Shown piece after piece: positions 25,145 through 34,172 of a stretch of DNA of 64,000 nt. A program made the translations under genes and the position numbers. The notes below the pieces were generated by a model that did not search any database, was not told where the DNA came from, and saw nothing but the letters and a program-made list of their open reading frames with translations. The stretch is taken from the NCBI GenBank assembly GCA_021325025.1, contig JAJPHZ010000041.1:62001-126000 (forward strand), in the 5' to 3' direction. The first letter of the stretch is position 1, and each line of letters starts with the position of its first letter. This DNA is from Pseudomonadota bacterium (GTDB lineage: Bacteria > Desulfobacterota > Binatia > Binatales > Binataceae).

Positions 25145-26014
25145 GTGAAGATCACTCAGGAGTTCGTCGCCGCGGGATTGCGGCGCGCGCGCTACGTCAC
25201 GAACGAGCGGGTGGAGACGGCGCTGTATCTCGCCCTGGTGCTGGAAAAGCCGCTGCTTATCGAAGGTCCGGCCGGCGCCGGCAAGACCGAAATCGCCAAG
25301 GTATTGGCCGAGCTGCTCGGCACCGAACTGGTGCGCCTGCAATGCTACGAGGGACTGGATGAAGCGCGCGCGCTTTACGAATGGAATTACCAAAAGCAGC
25401 TCCTGCGCCTGCAGGCCGACGAGCAGCAGGGGCTTTCCTGGGAGCAGCTCTCGCAGCATATCTTTTCACGCGAGTACCTGCTCGAACGTCCACTGCTCAA
25501 GGCGATCTGCTCGCCGCGCAAGGTGGTTCTGCTGATCGACGAAATCGACAAGGCGGACGAGGAGTTCGAAGCCTTTCTGCTGGAGCTGCTCTCCGACTTT
25601 CAGATCAGCATCCCCGAGCTCGGCACCGTCCGCGCGCAGGAGCGTCCGGTGGTGGTGTTGACGTCAAATCGCGCGCGCGAACTGTCCGAAGCGCTGCGCC
25701 GCCGATGCCTGCATCTTTTCATCGACTTCCCCGGTATCGAGCAGGAACGGCGCATCCTGGAACTGAAGATACCTGAGCTGGACTCGGCGATGGCCGCGGC
25801 GGCGGCGCGCTTCGTCAATGCACTGCGCAAGCTGGAGCTGGCCAAGCAGCCCTCGATCGCCGAAACCCTGGACTGGGCGCGCGCGCTGGTGCAGTTGGGC
25901 GCCAAGGAGATCGATCAGGCCTCGATTCGCACCACGCTGGGCCTGCTGCTCAAGCACGAGGGCGACCGCGCACTGGTCGAAAGCAAAGCCGGCGCCATGC
26001 TCGCACGCAGATAA
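25145..26014 (+). CDS. MoxR-family AAA+ ATPase
   Basis: A 289-residue AAA+ ATPase with Walker A EGPAGAGKTEIAKVLA (about 40-52), Walker B VVLLIDEIDKADEEFEAFLL, sensor 1 VVLTSNRARELSEALRRRC, and a small lid domain. The GTG at 25145 gives the typical MoxR beginning VKITQEFVAAGLRRARYVTNE; the in-frame extension upstream encodes a decayed antitoxin and was excluded. MoxR proteins act as chaperones that insert cofactors together with a VWA-domain partner. No VWA gene follows here. Confidence 0.9.
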   Translation: MKITQEFVAAGLRRARYVTNERVETALYLALVLEKPLLIEGPAGAGKTEIAKVLAELLGTELVRLQCYEGLDEARALYEWNYQKQLLRLQADEQQGLSWEQLSQHIFSREYLLERPLLKAICSPRKVVLLIDEIDKADEEFEAFLLELLSDFQISIPELGTVRAQERPVVVLTSNRARELSEALRRRCLHLFIDFPGIEQERRILELKIPELDSAMAAAAARFVNALRKLELAKQPSIAETLDWARALVQLGAKEIDQASIRTTLGLLLKHEGDRALVESKAGAMLARR

Positions 26015-26100
26015 ATCGAACGTCAGGCCGCGCGGTTTTCGGATTGCATCGAGGCGAGGAACCAAACCCGCGTCCGATGGCTGAACGATGCCGAGCTCGC

Positions 26101-26265
26101 CTAGCGTTTGGGCCGGGTTTCGCAGCGGCAGCCGCGGGCGGCACAGCTTATCACGCCATTGGGATGGCGGATGTGGACGTTGGCTTTATGACCGCAGGTG
26201 CAGACGTCCGTGGGCGTAGTAATGGATTTGACGGGCCGCCGCGGGAATGAGATTACCTTGGCCAT
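26101..26265 (-). CDS. Small Cys/His-rich, probable zinc-binding protein (54 aa)
   Basis: A 54-residue ORF: an N-terminal MAKVISFPRRP, then CTCGHKANVH and CAARGCRCETRPKR. The paired C-x-C-G-H and C-x4-C-x-C (C22, C24, H26, C41, C46, C48) look like a zinc knuckle. Its ATG is 9 bases after the stop of the CoA-transferase and preceded by GAGGGG, so it is translated as the second gene of that operon. Coding is supported by the SD, the coupling and the Cys pattern. Function unknown. Confidence 0.65.
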   Translation of the reverse strand: MAKVISFPRRPVKSITTPTDVCTCGHKANVHIRHPNGVISCAARGCRCETRPKR

Positions 26266-26274
26266 CGTCCCCTC

Positions 26275-27489
26275 TCAGATCACCTCACCCTCCCGCAGCC
26301 TGTCAATCTCCTCCCAGCCGTAGCCCGCCTCCAACAGCACTTCCTCCGTATGCTGACCCAGTTCGGGCGGTGGCGCCGCCTGATGATCCTCCTCGCCGCC
26401 GGTGGAAACCGGGCATCCGACCACCGTGATCGGCCCGGCCTCGGGATGCTCCATGCGGCGCAGATAGCCGTTGGCGTGGGCCTGTTCGCTTTGCAGCAGT
26501 TGGCGGTAGTCGGCCACTTCGGTGGCCAGGATGTCGGCCTTGACGAAGTCCTCCATCCACTCGCGGGTGGTGCGGCGCGGAAAGATCTCATCCATGATCG
26601 CCTGGATGCGATAGCCCTGGAAATTACGCACCACGTTGGCGGAAATCTCCGGGTCATTTTCCAAATGCTCAATCCCCGTGATCTTACAGAACGCATGCCA
26701 GCGCTTGTCGTGCACGCCCGCGATACAGATGAAACCGTCCTTGGTGCGGAAGGCACTGTACATCCCGCCGCGCATGAACTGATGGCCCCGTCCGGCGCGC
26801 GAACTCTCCAGCCCGCTGAGCGAAGTGTAATTGATCTCCAGGCTCTGCATCGCAATCAGCGTCCCGTAGATCGACGCATCGACGCGTTGGCCGCATCCGG
26901 TGCGCTCGCGCGCAAACAGCGCCGCCATCACGCCCGCGGCCAGGCTCAATCCCCCCGAATGATCGGCGATAAAGGCGCCGGCTGGAAGCGGCGGGTCCTC
27001 CGGCATTCCGGTCTTGGCCATCAACCCGCCCGCCGCCTGAGCCAGGATGTCGCGGCTGGGACGTCCCACCCACGGTCCTTTGGGACCCCAGGAGCTGGCC
27101 TGCCCGTAAATCAGGCGGGGATTGATTTTGTGCACCTCTTCGAAACCCAGGCCGCGGCGATCGAGAACGCCGGGGCGATAGTTGGTGATCAGCACGTCGT
27201 AACCGGTCAGGATGCGTTTGATTATCTCAACCGCCTCGGGCTTGCGCAGATTGAGTGTGATGCTGCGCTTGCCGCGGTTCATCGCTATAAAGTAGTGCGA
27301 AACCTTGGGATTGTTCGCCGCGGCGCCGCCGATCATTTCGGGAAACATCCAGCGGCTGGGGTCGCCGGTGCGGCGCTTTTCGACCTTGGTGACGCTGGCG
27401 CCGAGATCGGCCAGGAACAGCGACGCGAAGGGGCCCTGGATCTCCTGACCGATCTCCAGCACTTTGATCCCATCAAGCGGTTTGCCCAT
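26275..27489 (-). CDS. CaiB/BaiF family CoA-transferase
   Basis: A 404-residue family III CoA-transferase. It starts with KVLEIGQEIQGPFASLFLADLGA, includes NYRPGVLDRRGLG, and has the catalytic Asp in GAFIADHSGG (D176). It transfers CoA to a carboxylic acid from an acyl-CoA donor. It shares an operon with the 54-residue Cys-rich protein and lies next to a luciferase-like oxidoreductase on the same strand. Substrate not readable. Confidence 0.93.
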   Translation of the reverse strand: MGKPLDGIKVLEIGQEIQGPFASLFLADLGASVTKVEKRRTGDPSRWMFPEMIGGAAANNPKVSHYFIAMNRGKRSITLNLRKPEAVEIIKRILTGYDVLITNYRPGVLDRRGLGFEEVHKINPRLIYGQASSWGPKGPWVGRPSRDILAQAAGGLMAKTGMPEDPPLPAGAFIADHSGGLSLAAGVMAALFARERTGCGQRVDASIYGTLIAMQSLEINYTSLSGLESSRAGRGHQFMRGGMYSAFRTKDGFICIAGVHDKRWHAFCKITGIEHLENDPEISANVVRNFQGYRIQAIMDEIFPRRTTREWMEDFVKADILATEVADYRQLLQSEQAHANGYLRRMEHPEAGPITVVGCPVSTGGEEDHQAAPPPELGQHTEEVLLEAGYGWEEIDRLREGEVI

Positions 27490-27538
27490 CTCTCTCGATC
27501 CTCAAAAACGGTCCGCGCCGGCGGCGCGCCCATCTCAA

Positions 27539-28432
27539 TTAATCCAAGCGCCCCACGAAGCGATCCGCAATCGGGCCGAGCACCTCGTCGGTGACGCCTT
27601 TGCGAACCAGCCCGGGGCTCATCAGCGCGGCGCCGGTGGCGCCCGCATCGCGGTAGCGCCGCAGCAAGTCGGCGCCGCCCGGCGCCGACGACATGAGCGC
27701 CGGCATCACCTGGAGCTGCGCGAAGTCCCGTCCTGCCTCATGGCACATCCGGCGCAGCATCGCCACCGATTCGGCGAACAGGCCGACGTGGTTTTCAGCG
27801 TCCCAAAACAGCGGCATCCAGCCATCCCCGACGCTCACCGTGTAGCGCAGGCTGCGATTGTAGCGGGCCGCCTGGCCGGCGCATATGATTACCGGCAGAT
27901 GGGGTTTTTGCGCGGGCTTGGGGCTGATGCGGATCGGCGGAAAGTTGACCCATCGGCCGTGGAACTCGGCCTCGGCCTTGCTCCACATCTCCTTCATCGC
28001 CGCCACCGACTCGTGCAGCACGGCCCATCGATGGTCGAAATCGGCGCCCAGGATTTCGTACTCCTCCCGCATCCATCCGGTGCCGACGCCCAACGTCAGG
28101 CGGCCGCCGCTGAAGTGATCGAGCGTGGCCGCGGCCTTGGCCAGCAGGATCGGATTGCGCTCAGGCACCAGGCACACGGTGCTGCCCACGCGCAGCCGAG
28201 TCGTGGCCTGCGCCGCCATCGCCATTACCACGAACAAATCGGCGATGCTCGCATACCACCCAGGCGGCTGGCCGCCGCCCGGATACGGCGTCTTCATCTG
28301 CACCGGGTACAGCGGATGCTCGCCCATGCACAGCATGTCGAATCCGTAGCGCTCGGCCGCAATCGCCACTATCCCCGGCGGGTCGGTCCGATCCGTAAAC
28401 GGCATCATCACGGCGATCTGAAACTTACCCAT
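27539..28432 (-). CDS. Luciferase-like (F420-dependent type) oxidoreductase
   Basis: A 297-residue TIM-barrel oxidoreductase of the luciferase-like monooxygenase (LLM) superfamily. The N terminus FQIAVMMPFTDRTDP, the TTRLRVGSTVCLVPERNPILLAK strand-helix and the GRLTLGVGTGWMREEYEILG block (TIGR03619-like) are characteristic. Members use F420H2 or FMNH2. The ATG at 28432 was chosen over an upstream start at 28456 since the barrel begins at once. Upstream of the CoA-transferase on the same strand with a 50-base gap. Confidence 0.9.
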   Translation of the reverse strand: MGKFQIAVMMPFTDRTDPPGIVAIAAERYGFDMLCMGEHPLYPVQMKTPYPGGGQPPGWYASIADLFVVMAMAAQATTRLRVGSTVCLVPERNPILLAKAAATLDHFSGGRLTLGVGTGWMREEYEILGADFDHRWAVLHESVAAMKEMWSKAEAEFHGRWVNFPPIRISPKPAQKPHLPVIICAGQAARYNRSLRYTVSVGDGWMPLFWDAENHVGLFAESVAMLRRMCHEAGRDFAQLQVMPALMSSAPGGADLLRRYRDAGATGAALMSPGLVRKGVTDEVLGPIADRFVGRLD

Positions 28433-28548
28433 GACTGAAATCGTCTCACCGCGCACCGGAGAAAGACACGCCTGGATTATGTATCAAACTGTAAGCGCTT
28501 TTGGCACGTCCGCTTGACGCTGCCGCGATTGTGTCGATCATCTTGACC

Positions 28549-29586
28549 ATGAAAATCGTCTCGACGTTTGTGCTGACCGCCGAGCAGCGCAAGCTCATCA
28601 CGGAGGCCGCTCCCCAGGCTGAACTGGTCGATCCGACGCAGGTGGCGGGGCGCAAGGCCAAACACGCTCTGTTCGACCCCGACGTGATGGAGCCCCATCT
28701 GGCGGACTGTGACGTGATGGCGGCGTACACGATTCCGCGCGACCTGGTGGCGCGGGCGCCGCGCCTTAAATGGCTGCATTGCATGGCCGCCGGACTCGAC
28801 TACGTCCTGCGCACCGGCATGTTGGACGACGCCAGGATCGTGCTCACCAATACCAGCGGCGCGCAGGCAGTGATGATCGGCGAATACATCCTGATGGCGA
28901 TGCTGGCGTGGGCGCACAAGTATCACAGCTCGATCCGGGCGCAGAGCCGCCATCAATGGCTGGGGCTGGGCTACTTCTTCGCCAATGCCGATACGCTGCG
29001 CGGCAAGACCGCCGGCATCATCGGCTACGGGCCGATCGGACGCGAAGCGGCGCGCCTGGCGCACGCCTTTGGGATGGAGGTGCTGGCGCTCAAACGCGAT
29101 CCGGCCACCCATGCCGATCCGCGCTTCGGCCTGCCCGGCGTCGGCGATCCCGAAGGCCGCATCCCGCGCCGATGGTTTGGCCCCGGGCAGCGCACCGAGC
29201 TGATCGCGCTGTCGGACTTTATCGTGATCACGCTGCCGCTGACCGCCGAAACGCGCAACTTTGTCGGCGCGCGTGAATTGGCCGCGGCCAAACCCACTGC
29301 CTGCCTGGTCAACGTCGGACGCGGCGAGGTCGTGGATCAGGACGCACTGGTCGCGGCGCTGGCGCAAAAGCGTCTGGCGGGCGCGGCGCTGGACGTGATG
29401 GTGCCCGAACCGCTGCCGCCCGGCCATCCGCTGTGGAACATGGACAACGTCATCCTGACGCCGCATTCATCGGGACCCAACATCCGCTACCAGGAGGACT
29501 GCTGCCGGATCTTCGCGGAGAACCTGCGCCGCTTCCAAAGCGGACGCGAGTTGCTCAACATAGTCGACGTCAGGCGCGGCTACTGA
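28549..29586 (+). CDS. D-2-hydroxyacid dehydrogenase (NAD(P)-dependent)
   Basis: A 345-residue enzyme of the D-2-hydroxyacid dehydrogenase family that interconverts 2-oxo acids and D-2-hydroxy acids. The Rossmann motif is GIIGYGPIGREAARLA (about 165), followed by the catalytic Arg in NVGRGEVVDQDAL and the His in ILTPHSSG. A loop insertion (DPEGRIPRRWFGPGQRTE) after the Rossmann strand is unusual. ATG 28549 is preferred to a TTG at 28501. Divergent from the luciferase-like gene. Confidence 0.9.
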   Translation: MKIVSTFVLTAEQRKLITEAAPQAELVDPTQVAGRKAKHALFDPDVMEPHLADCDVMAAYTIPRDLVARAPRLKWLHCMAAGLDYVLRTGMLDDARIVLTNTSGAQAVMIGEYILMAMLAWAHKYHSSIRAQSRHQWLGLGYFFANADTLRGKTAGIIGYGPIGREAARLAHAFGMEVLALKRDPATHADPRFGLPGVGDPEGRIPRRWFGPGQRTELIALSDFIVITLPLTAETRNFVGARELAAAKPTACLVNVGRGEVVDQDALVAALAQKRLAGAALDVMVPEPLPPGHPLWNMDNVILTPHSSGPNIRYQEDCCRIFAENLRRFQSGRELLNIVDVRRGY

Positions 29587-29699
29587 CGGGAGCAAAGGCC
29601 GCCCCGAAGTTAACGGGCCGGTGATGTGCGCGGCTGGCGCCGGCGCCCCGGCTCTACTAAGGTTGGCCCACCAACCGCACGCAAGTGGGAGGTGCCGGC

Positions 29700-30989
29700 A
29701 TGGCGGACCAACGGCGAGCGTGGTTTGTGGTGGCGTCCTTGTTCATCGCGCTGCTCCTGGTGCTGGGGCCCACCGCCAGCACCATCAGCTTCTACTTTGC
29801 CTCATTCGTAAAGCTGTTCGGCTGGACTCACGCGCAGGTCTCGCTGATCGCGACGGTGTTCAACCTTGCGATGGGCCTGAGCGCACCGGCCGCCGGATGG
29901 CTGCTCGACAGTATCGACGCCAGCCTCGTGATGGGATCGGGCGCGGTGTTGGTCATGATGGGCCTGTTGATGAGCAGCCGCGCCCAGTCGTTAAGCCCGG
30001 TGCTGTGGGCGTACGGGTTGATCGGCGCCGGCGTCGGCTCCTCCACGATGGTGCCGGCCAGCGTGGTCGCCACCAACTGGTTTCGCCAACGGCGCGGATT
30101 GGCATTGGGCAGCACGATGGCGGGCGCGGCGGCGGCCTCGGTGACGATGCCGCTGGTGATAAATCATCTGTTGCTGACCTATGGAACGCGCACCACGCTG
30201 GCGCTGTCGGCAATCCCCATCCTGGTGGTGGTACTGCCGCTGGTGCTGATGGTGGTGCGCACGCGCCCCGCCCAACCTGACCAGACCGGCGCTTGCGGCC
30301 CGCAGCAGCAGGGCGCAGGCGGTGTGGGCGGACTGGAATTCCGGCAGGCGGTGCGCACCGCTCCCTTCTGGCTGCTGGTCGCGGTGCAGTTGTGCTTCGG
30401 GGCCGGCTTTGGTGGGCTGCACTACCATTTCGTGCCGATGGTGCTCAGTGCGGGTTATTCGCAGAGCACCGCGGCCGTTCTGATGAGCCTGGCGTCGGCC
30501 GTCGCAGTCGCGAGCTTTTTTCTGATCGGTATCGCGGCCGACCGCTTTGGCGGGCGCGCCACGTTGGCCTGGTCGATGGCGCTGCTGGGGGTCGGCGTGG
30601 CCCTCTTCGGCGCGATCGGCAACCGCTCCGCCGGGGTCCCCATCCTGGCGCTCGCCCTGGTGCTGATCGGATTGTTTGCCGGCTCCTCGCCGATTGCTGC
30701 GCCGATTCTGCTCGCCGAGACGCTCGGGCTTCGCCGCTTCGGTTCTTTGTGGGGACTGCTCAACTTCTGCGGGCTGGTGGGCTTCGCCATCGGTCCGGTG
30801 CTGGTCGGACGGACGTTCGATCGCACCGCCAGCTACGTGTTGGCGATGGAGCTTTGCGGCGCGGTCTGCCTGGCAGGCGGATTTGCCGCCGCGCTGGCGT
30901 ATCCAGCGCCCGGCCACGATCCGGCCGCCCCGCAGCCGCAGCCTGGCGCCGTCGAGCTCCAGCCCGGCCGCGCACCCACGGCCTTGTAG
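29700..30989 (+). CDS. MFS transporter
   Basis: A 429-residue 12-helix carrier of the monocarboxylate/oxalate-like MFS group. It starts RAWFVVASLFIALLLVLGP and carries the same GWLLDSIDA loop and GLRRFGSLWG segment as the MFS at 20471, so the two are paralogues. The ATG at 29700 follows GGGAGGTG with 6-base spacing. It lies after the D-2-hydroxyacid dehydrogenase and could import a hydroxy or oxo acid for it (inference). Confidence 0.9.
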   Translation: MADQRRAWFVVASLFIALLLVLGPTASTISFYFASFVKLFGWTHAQVSLIATVFNLAMGLSAPAAGWLLDSIDASLVMGSGAVLVMMGLLMSSRAQSLSPVLWAYGLIGAGVGSSTMVPASVVATNWFRQRRGLALGSTMAGAAAASVTMPLVINHLLLTYGTRTTLALSAIPILVVVLPLVLMVVRTRPAQPDQTGACGPQQQGAGGVGGLEFRQAVRTAPFWLLVAVQLCFGAGFGGLHYHFVPMVLSAGYSQSTAAVLMSLASAVAVASFFLIGIAADRFGGRATLAWSMALLGVGVALFGAIGNRSAGVPILALALVLIGLFAGSSPIAAPILLAETLGLRRFGSLWGLLNFCGLVGFAIGPVLVGRTFDRTASYVLAMELCGAVCLAGGFAAALAYPAPGHDPAAPQPQPGAVELQPGRAPTAL

Positions 30990-31008
30990 CGCCCGGCGCC
31001 TGCTACAG

Positions 31009-31443
31009 CTAGCGCGTCATCGCCTGGCGGATGGTGTTGATGATGAACAAGAAGTCGCGCGAACTTCTGACCCGGCCCATCATCTCCACCCGCGACAGCA
31101 GCGCCAGTTCCTCAGGCGTGATGTTGTGGATCCGATGCAACCGCTTGTCCTTGCGGAACTCTTCCCAAGCCGACTCTTTGGAGGACTCGGGCGGCTGGGC
31201 AAGGATGGCCTCTGCCTGCGGATTGGCCAGCAGGAAGAGTTCTCCCCGATCCAGTCCCAACGCGTCGGCCAGCTTGATGACGACCTTTTCGGAAGGATGG
31301 CGTTTGCCGGCCTCCAGGTGCCCCACGTAAGGCGTGGTCGTGCCGATGCGCCGGGCAATCTCTTCCTGCGTCAGGTCCAACGCACGCCGGCGCGAGCGGA
31401 TGTGTTGAGCAAAAGCATTAATCGAGGATTTTTTCGGAGCCAC
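31009..31443 (-). CDS. XRE-family transcriptional regulator
   Basis: A 144-residue protein with a Cro/CI-type HTH (about 10-68: RRRALDLTQEEIARRIGTTTPYVGHLEAGKR, in part) and a helical C-terminal part of unknown role. It stands divergent from the DUF1329 gene with 229 bases between, so that gene is the likely target besides itself. No clear operator could be chosen in the spacer. It is convergent with the MFS gene. Confidence 0.88.
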   Translation of the reverse strand: MAPKKSSINAFAQHIRSRRRALDLTQEEIARRIGTTTPYVGHLEAGKRHPSEKVVIKLADALGLDRGELFLLANPQAEAILAQPPESSKESAWEEFRKDKRLHRIHNITPEELALLSRVEMMGRVRSSRDFLFIINTIRQAMTR

Positions 31444-31672
31444 GTCTTAACTCCTTACCGCGCAGCAGCCAGTGTCCCTCAAGTGTACCCAAGCGCGCCC
31501 CACTCCGGAAGCAACAGTACAAAAAGTTATGGAAGATTACTGCGCTGGCGATTGCCTGAAAAGCTTCGTGCGGTTAACTTTGCCGTGATTTGAAACGAGC
31601 GTTCGGAAAAAAGGAACCTTTTCCCCACCCGCAAGTCCCCCCGCCCCGGAGAGACTTCAGACCCCTGACCTC

Positions 31673-33055
31673 ATGACCGCGTCGGCGCCCGCAGGCCGCC
31701 GCGGTGGCTTTGCAAAAGCTTTGGTGGGGGTGCTGACGGCTTTGTTGCTGCAGGCAGCCGGAGCGATGGCACTCGCCCAGGGACCTCAACCCGACAACCC
31801 GCCCGGACTGCGGCAGTGGCTTGAGCTGACCGCCCGCCAGGGCACAATCGCGCCGGGGACCGCGATCACGGCGCGCAACTGGCGGCAATACCGGCAGTTC
31901 ATGCCGATGGGGATGCAGGAGCTGTTCAGTGGGCGTCATTTCTGGAAGATGCCGACCGAGGTGGAGCTCGACGTCGGCCCCACCGTCATCCATCCGCTGC
32001 CGCGCGGCTACCTGCAGGCGGCCAGGCAGGGCCTGCCGGTGCGGGTCGTGCATCTGCCTAACGGCCACAACGATATCGTCAATTACAACGGCGGCGCGCC
32101 TTTTCCCAATCCCCAGGAGCCTGATAAGGGTTACAAGCTGTTGGTAGATCTGTGGTTCGCGTACACGCCGCATTTGATTGCCGGCACCGAGAACAATCCC
32201 TTCCGCACCTGCGTGGAGGACCATTTCGGCGACATTTCCTGCACACTGCTGCGCTACGTCTATCGCCAGACCGCCTACAACACCGATCCAGGGGTGGCGC
32301 GCGACGAACCGCAGTCCGGGGAGGTCTGGTTCACTGAATGGACCGCGGTCGAGCAACCCGAACAATCGCGCTACACCGCGCAATTGACCCAGTTCTTCAA
32401 GGACCGCCAACGGCCAGAGGAACTCTATGTCTATATCCCCGCGTTCCGGCGCTCGATACGGCTAGGCGTGCCGGCGCGATGCACGCAGGTGGTCGGCACC
32501 GATTACCTGCAGGACGACGCCCGCAACATCGGCTTCAACGGCGGCATCGCGCTGTTTGACGCGCGCTTCCTCGGCCATCGCAGGATTCTGGCCCTGACTG
32601 GCGCTTACCCCGCGCTGGCCGGCGACTTTCCCCGCCACTACTACATGCCGCTGGGCTGGCCGATGCCGTCGTGGGGCCGATGGCAGTTGCGCGACGTGGA
32701 CGTAATCGACGTGCACCGGGTGGCGTCGGAGCAACGCGGCTACTGCTACGGCAGCCGCATCATCTATGAGGATTCATATACGCACTATGCGCTGTGGGAG
32801 GACGTCTATGATGCCAACCTGCGGCTGTGGAAGGTGGCGCTGGTGGCACCGCGCGACACCAGCGCATCCTCGCTGGGGCTGGTTCCGGCCTCGGTTACCT
32901 CGTGCATCTGGGACCTCCAGAACGATCACCTGACCACCGGCACCACCCAGGACAAGTACGGACACGATGTTCTGATTGACTCCGACGTGCCCGCTCAATA
33001 TCGCGATTTAGCCCGCTACTCCACCCCTGGCGGGCTGGTTCAAATCATGAAGTAG
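31673..33055 (+). CDS. DUF1329 outer-membrane-type protein
   Basis: A 460-residue secreted protein with a Sec signal (hydrophobic GVLTALLLQAAGAMALAQ, about residues 17-36). It shares with the 59204 gene the blocks NWRQYRQFMPMG, ELDVGPTVIHPL, RRSIRLGVPARC, GTDYLQDDA, QRGYCYGSR and the end YSTPGGLVQIMK, so both belong to DUF1329. Family members have a LolB/LolA-like fold, lie at the outer membrane and are often near RND transporters and hydrocarbon or steroid catabolism genes. Two conserved Cys may form a disulfide. Divergent from the XRE regulator. Confidence 0.85.
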   Translation: MTASAPAGRRGGFAKALVGVLTALLLQAAGAMALAQGPQPDNPPGLRQWLELTARQGTIAPGTAITARNWRQYRQFMPMGMQELFSGRHFWKMPTEVELDVGPTVIHPLPRGYLQAARQGLPVRVVHLPNGHNDIVNYNGGAPFPNPQEPDKGYKLLVDLWFAYTPHLIAGTENNPFRTCVEDHFGDISCTLLRYVYRQTAYNTDPGVARDEPQSGEVWFTEWTAVEQPEQSRYTAQLTQFFKDRQRPEELYVYIPAFRRSIRLGVPARCTQVVGTDYLQDDARNIGFNGGIALFDARFLGHRRILALTGAYPALAGDFPRHYYMPLGWPMPSWGRWQLRDVDVIDVHRVASEQRGYCYGSRIIYEDSYTHYALWEDVYDANLRLWKVALVAPRDTSASSLGLVPASVTSCIWDLQNDHLTTGTTQDKYGHDVLIDSDVPAQYRDLARYSTPGGLVQIMK

Positions 33056-33094
33056 GATGCCTCGGGCGCGGGTGCCGGATATCACAGGCGTGGA

Positions 33095-33137
33095 GGCGGA
33101 CCGCCCGGCGCCAGACGCGGCGCCACGGCGGTCCGCC
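33095..33137. terminator. Long GC-rich hairpin between convergent genes
   Basis: GGCGGACCGCC (33095-33105) pairs perfectly with GGCGGTCCGCC (33127-33137). Inside, GGCGCC (33107-33112) pairs with GGCGCC (33119-33124) over a 6-base loop. It lies between the DUF1329 stop and the convergent small gene. No T-tract, but the stem is long enough to act as a bidirectional stop or RNA protector. Confidence 0.6.
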
Positions 33138-33142
33138 TTGGA

Positions 33143-33403
33143 CTAGTGCAAGGTGGACGAGCGCGGGTCGGTGGACGATCCGGGCTTGAACAGCTCGCCA
33201 ACCATGCGCACGGCGATCCGCTGACAGATGAGGCGGCGCTGCTCGTCGTCGAATTCCGCCTGCCAGCAACCCTGGCCGGCCACCGAATCGAACAGCAGCG
33301 CGCTGCCGCGCGCAACCAGTTCCAGCAACGCCGCCAGTTGCTCCTCGCTCAGCAGCCGCCGCAGCGCCTTGGCGTCCAGGTCATCCCTTCCGTGGTTGAA
33401 CAT
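33143..33403 (-). CDS. Hypothetical protein (86 aa)
   Basis: An acidic/basic mixed 86-residue ORF, mostly helical (ALRRLLSEEQLAALLELVARG, in part), with one Cys. Not recognised. It lies downstream of and on the same strand as the 234-residue unknown protein at 33468 with a 64-base gap, and its ORF has normal codon use for this genome. It may be a small regulatory or interaction protein. Confidence 0.5.
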   Translation of the reverse strand: MFNHGRDDLDAKALRRLLSEEQLAALLELVARGSALLFDSVAGQGCWQAEFDDEQRRLICQRIAVRMVGELFKPGSSTDPRSSTLH

Positions 33404-33467
33404 GTTGCTCCTCTTCAGCCGGGCGGTCCGATTGGGTCGAAGATTAAATGCTTCACCGCAGTTGCTC

Positions 33468-34172
33468 CTATTTTGCGGTCAGCAGCGACGCAGCGGGCTG
33501 CGCCGCCTGGGGGTGCAACGCGTTGCGCGCCTGCAGCCGCGACATCCTCCGCTCGGCAATCGCGGCCGCCAGGGGATTTTCGAACCGCAGACGCCGATTG
33601 CCGTCCAGCGCTTCGAATCCCGCCCCCATCGCGGCTGAGATACGCCGCCTGAGATTGGCCCCGTCGAGGATCATCGGCTGCACATAAATCCGCTCCCCCT
33701 CCAACGTCTCGGCAAAGGGCCATTCGATGGGCGAACCCACGGCGCGATAGTCGGGATAGTTGCCGGTCAAATCCCACGGCCTGGCGATCGGATAAATCAG
33801 CAGCGTGGTGGCGCCCGCCAGGCCCAGCGCGATAAAGCCGCCATGACGCGCAGCGGCGCCCGCACCCAGGCTCAACGCCCACAGTTCGCCGACCTCGAAG
33901 ACCTCCGCCGGATTGCGGTCGGTGAGGTCAGGTTTGGGATAGCTTTGGCTGAACAGGTCCAGGCTATGCATCGCGAGGCCGGCCAGCATCCGCTCGGGCG
34001 TGCCGCTGGTCTCGTCGAAGACCGCCCACAGATCCGCAAACGCCATGTGCACACGCCCCAGGCGCGAGCGCCGCTTCTCCATAAAGCCGAGGCCTTTGGT
34101 TGCGCGAGCCTCGGTCAAGGCCCGTTCGAATTGTTCCCGTTCCGCTTCGCTCTCCAGTAGTCGCAGTTCCAT
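33468..34172 (-). CDS. Conserved-looking hypothetical protein, GNAT-like
   Basis: A 234-residue protein, no signal peptide. The order of predicted strands and helices (RLGRVHMAFADLWAVFD, then a long central ELWALSLGAGAAARHGGFIALGL, then IEWPFAETLEGERIYVQPM) recalls an acyltransferase of the GNAT or N-acyl amino acid synthase type, but no pantetheine-binding motif is certain. Not recognised with confidence. A GAAAGGAGAAAA tract serves as a strong SD before the ATG. Same strand as the 86-residue gene. Confidence 0.55.
   Translation of the reverse strand: MELRLLESEAEREQFERALTEARATKGLGFMEKRRSRLGRVHMAFADLWAVFDETSGTPERMLAGLAMHSLDLFSQSYPKPDLTDRNPAEVFEVGELWALSLGAGAAARHGGFIALGLAGATTLLIYPIARPWDLTGNYPDYRAVGSPIEWPFAETLEGERIYVQPMILDGANLRRRISAAMGAGFEALDGNRRLRFENPLAAAIAERRMSRLQARNALHPQAAQPAASLLTAK

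Noticed and set aside
26350..28438. Two long + strand ORFs opposite the CoA-transferase and LLM genes
   Set aside because: Both are GC-driven shadows of the real - strand genes.
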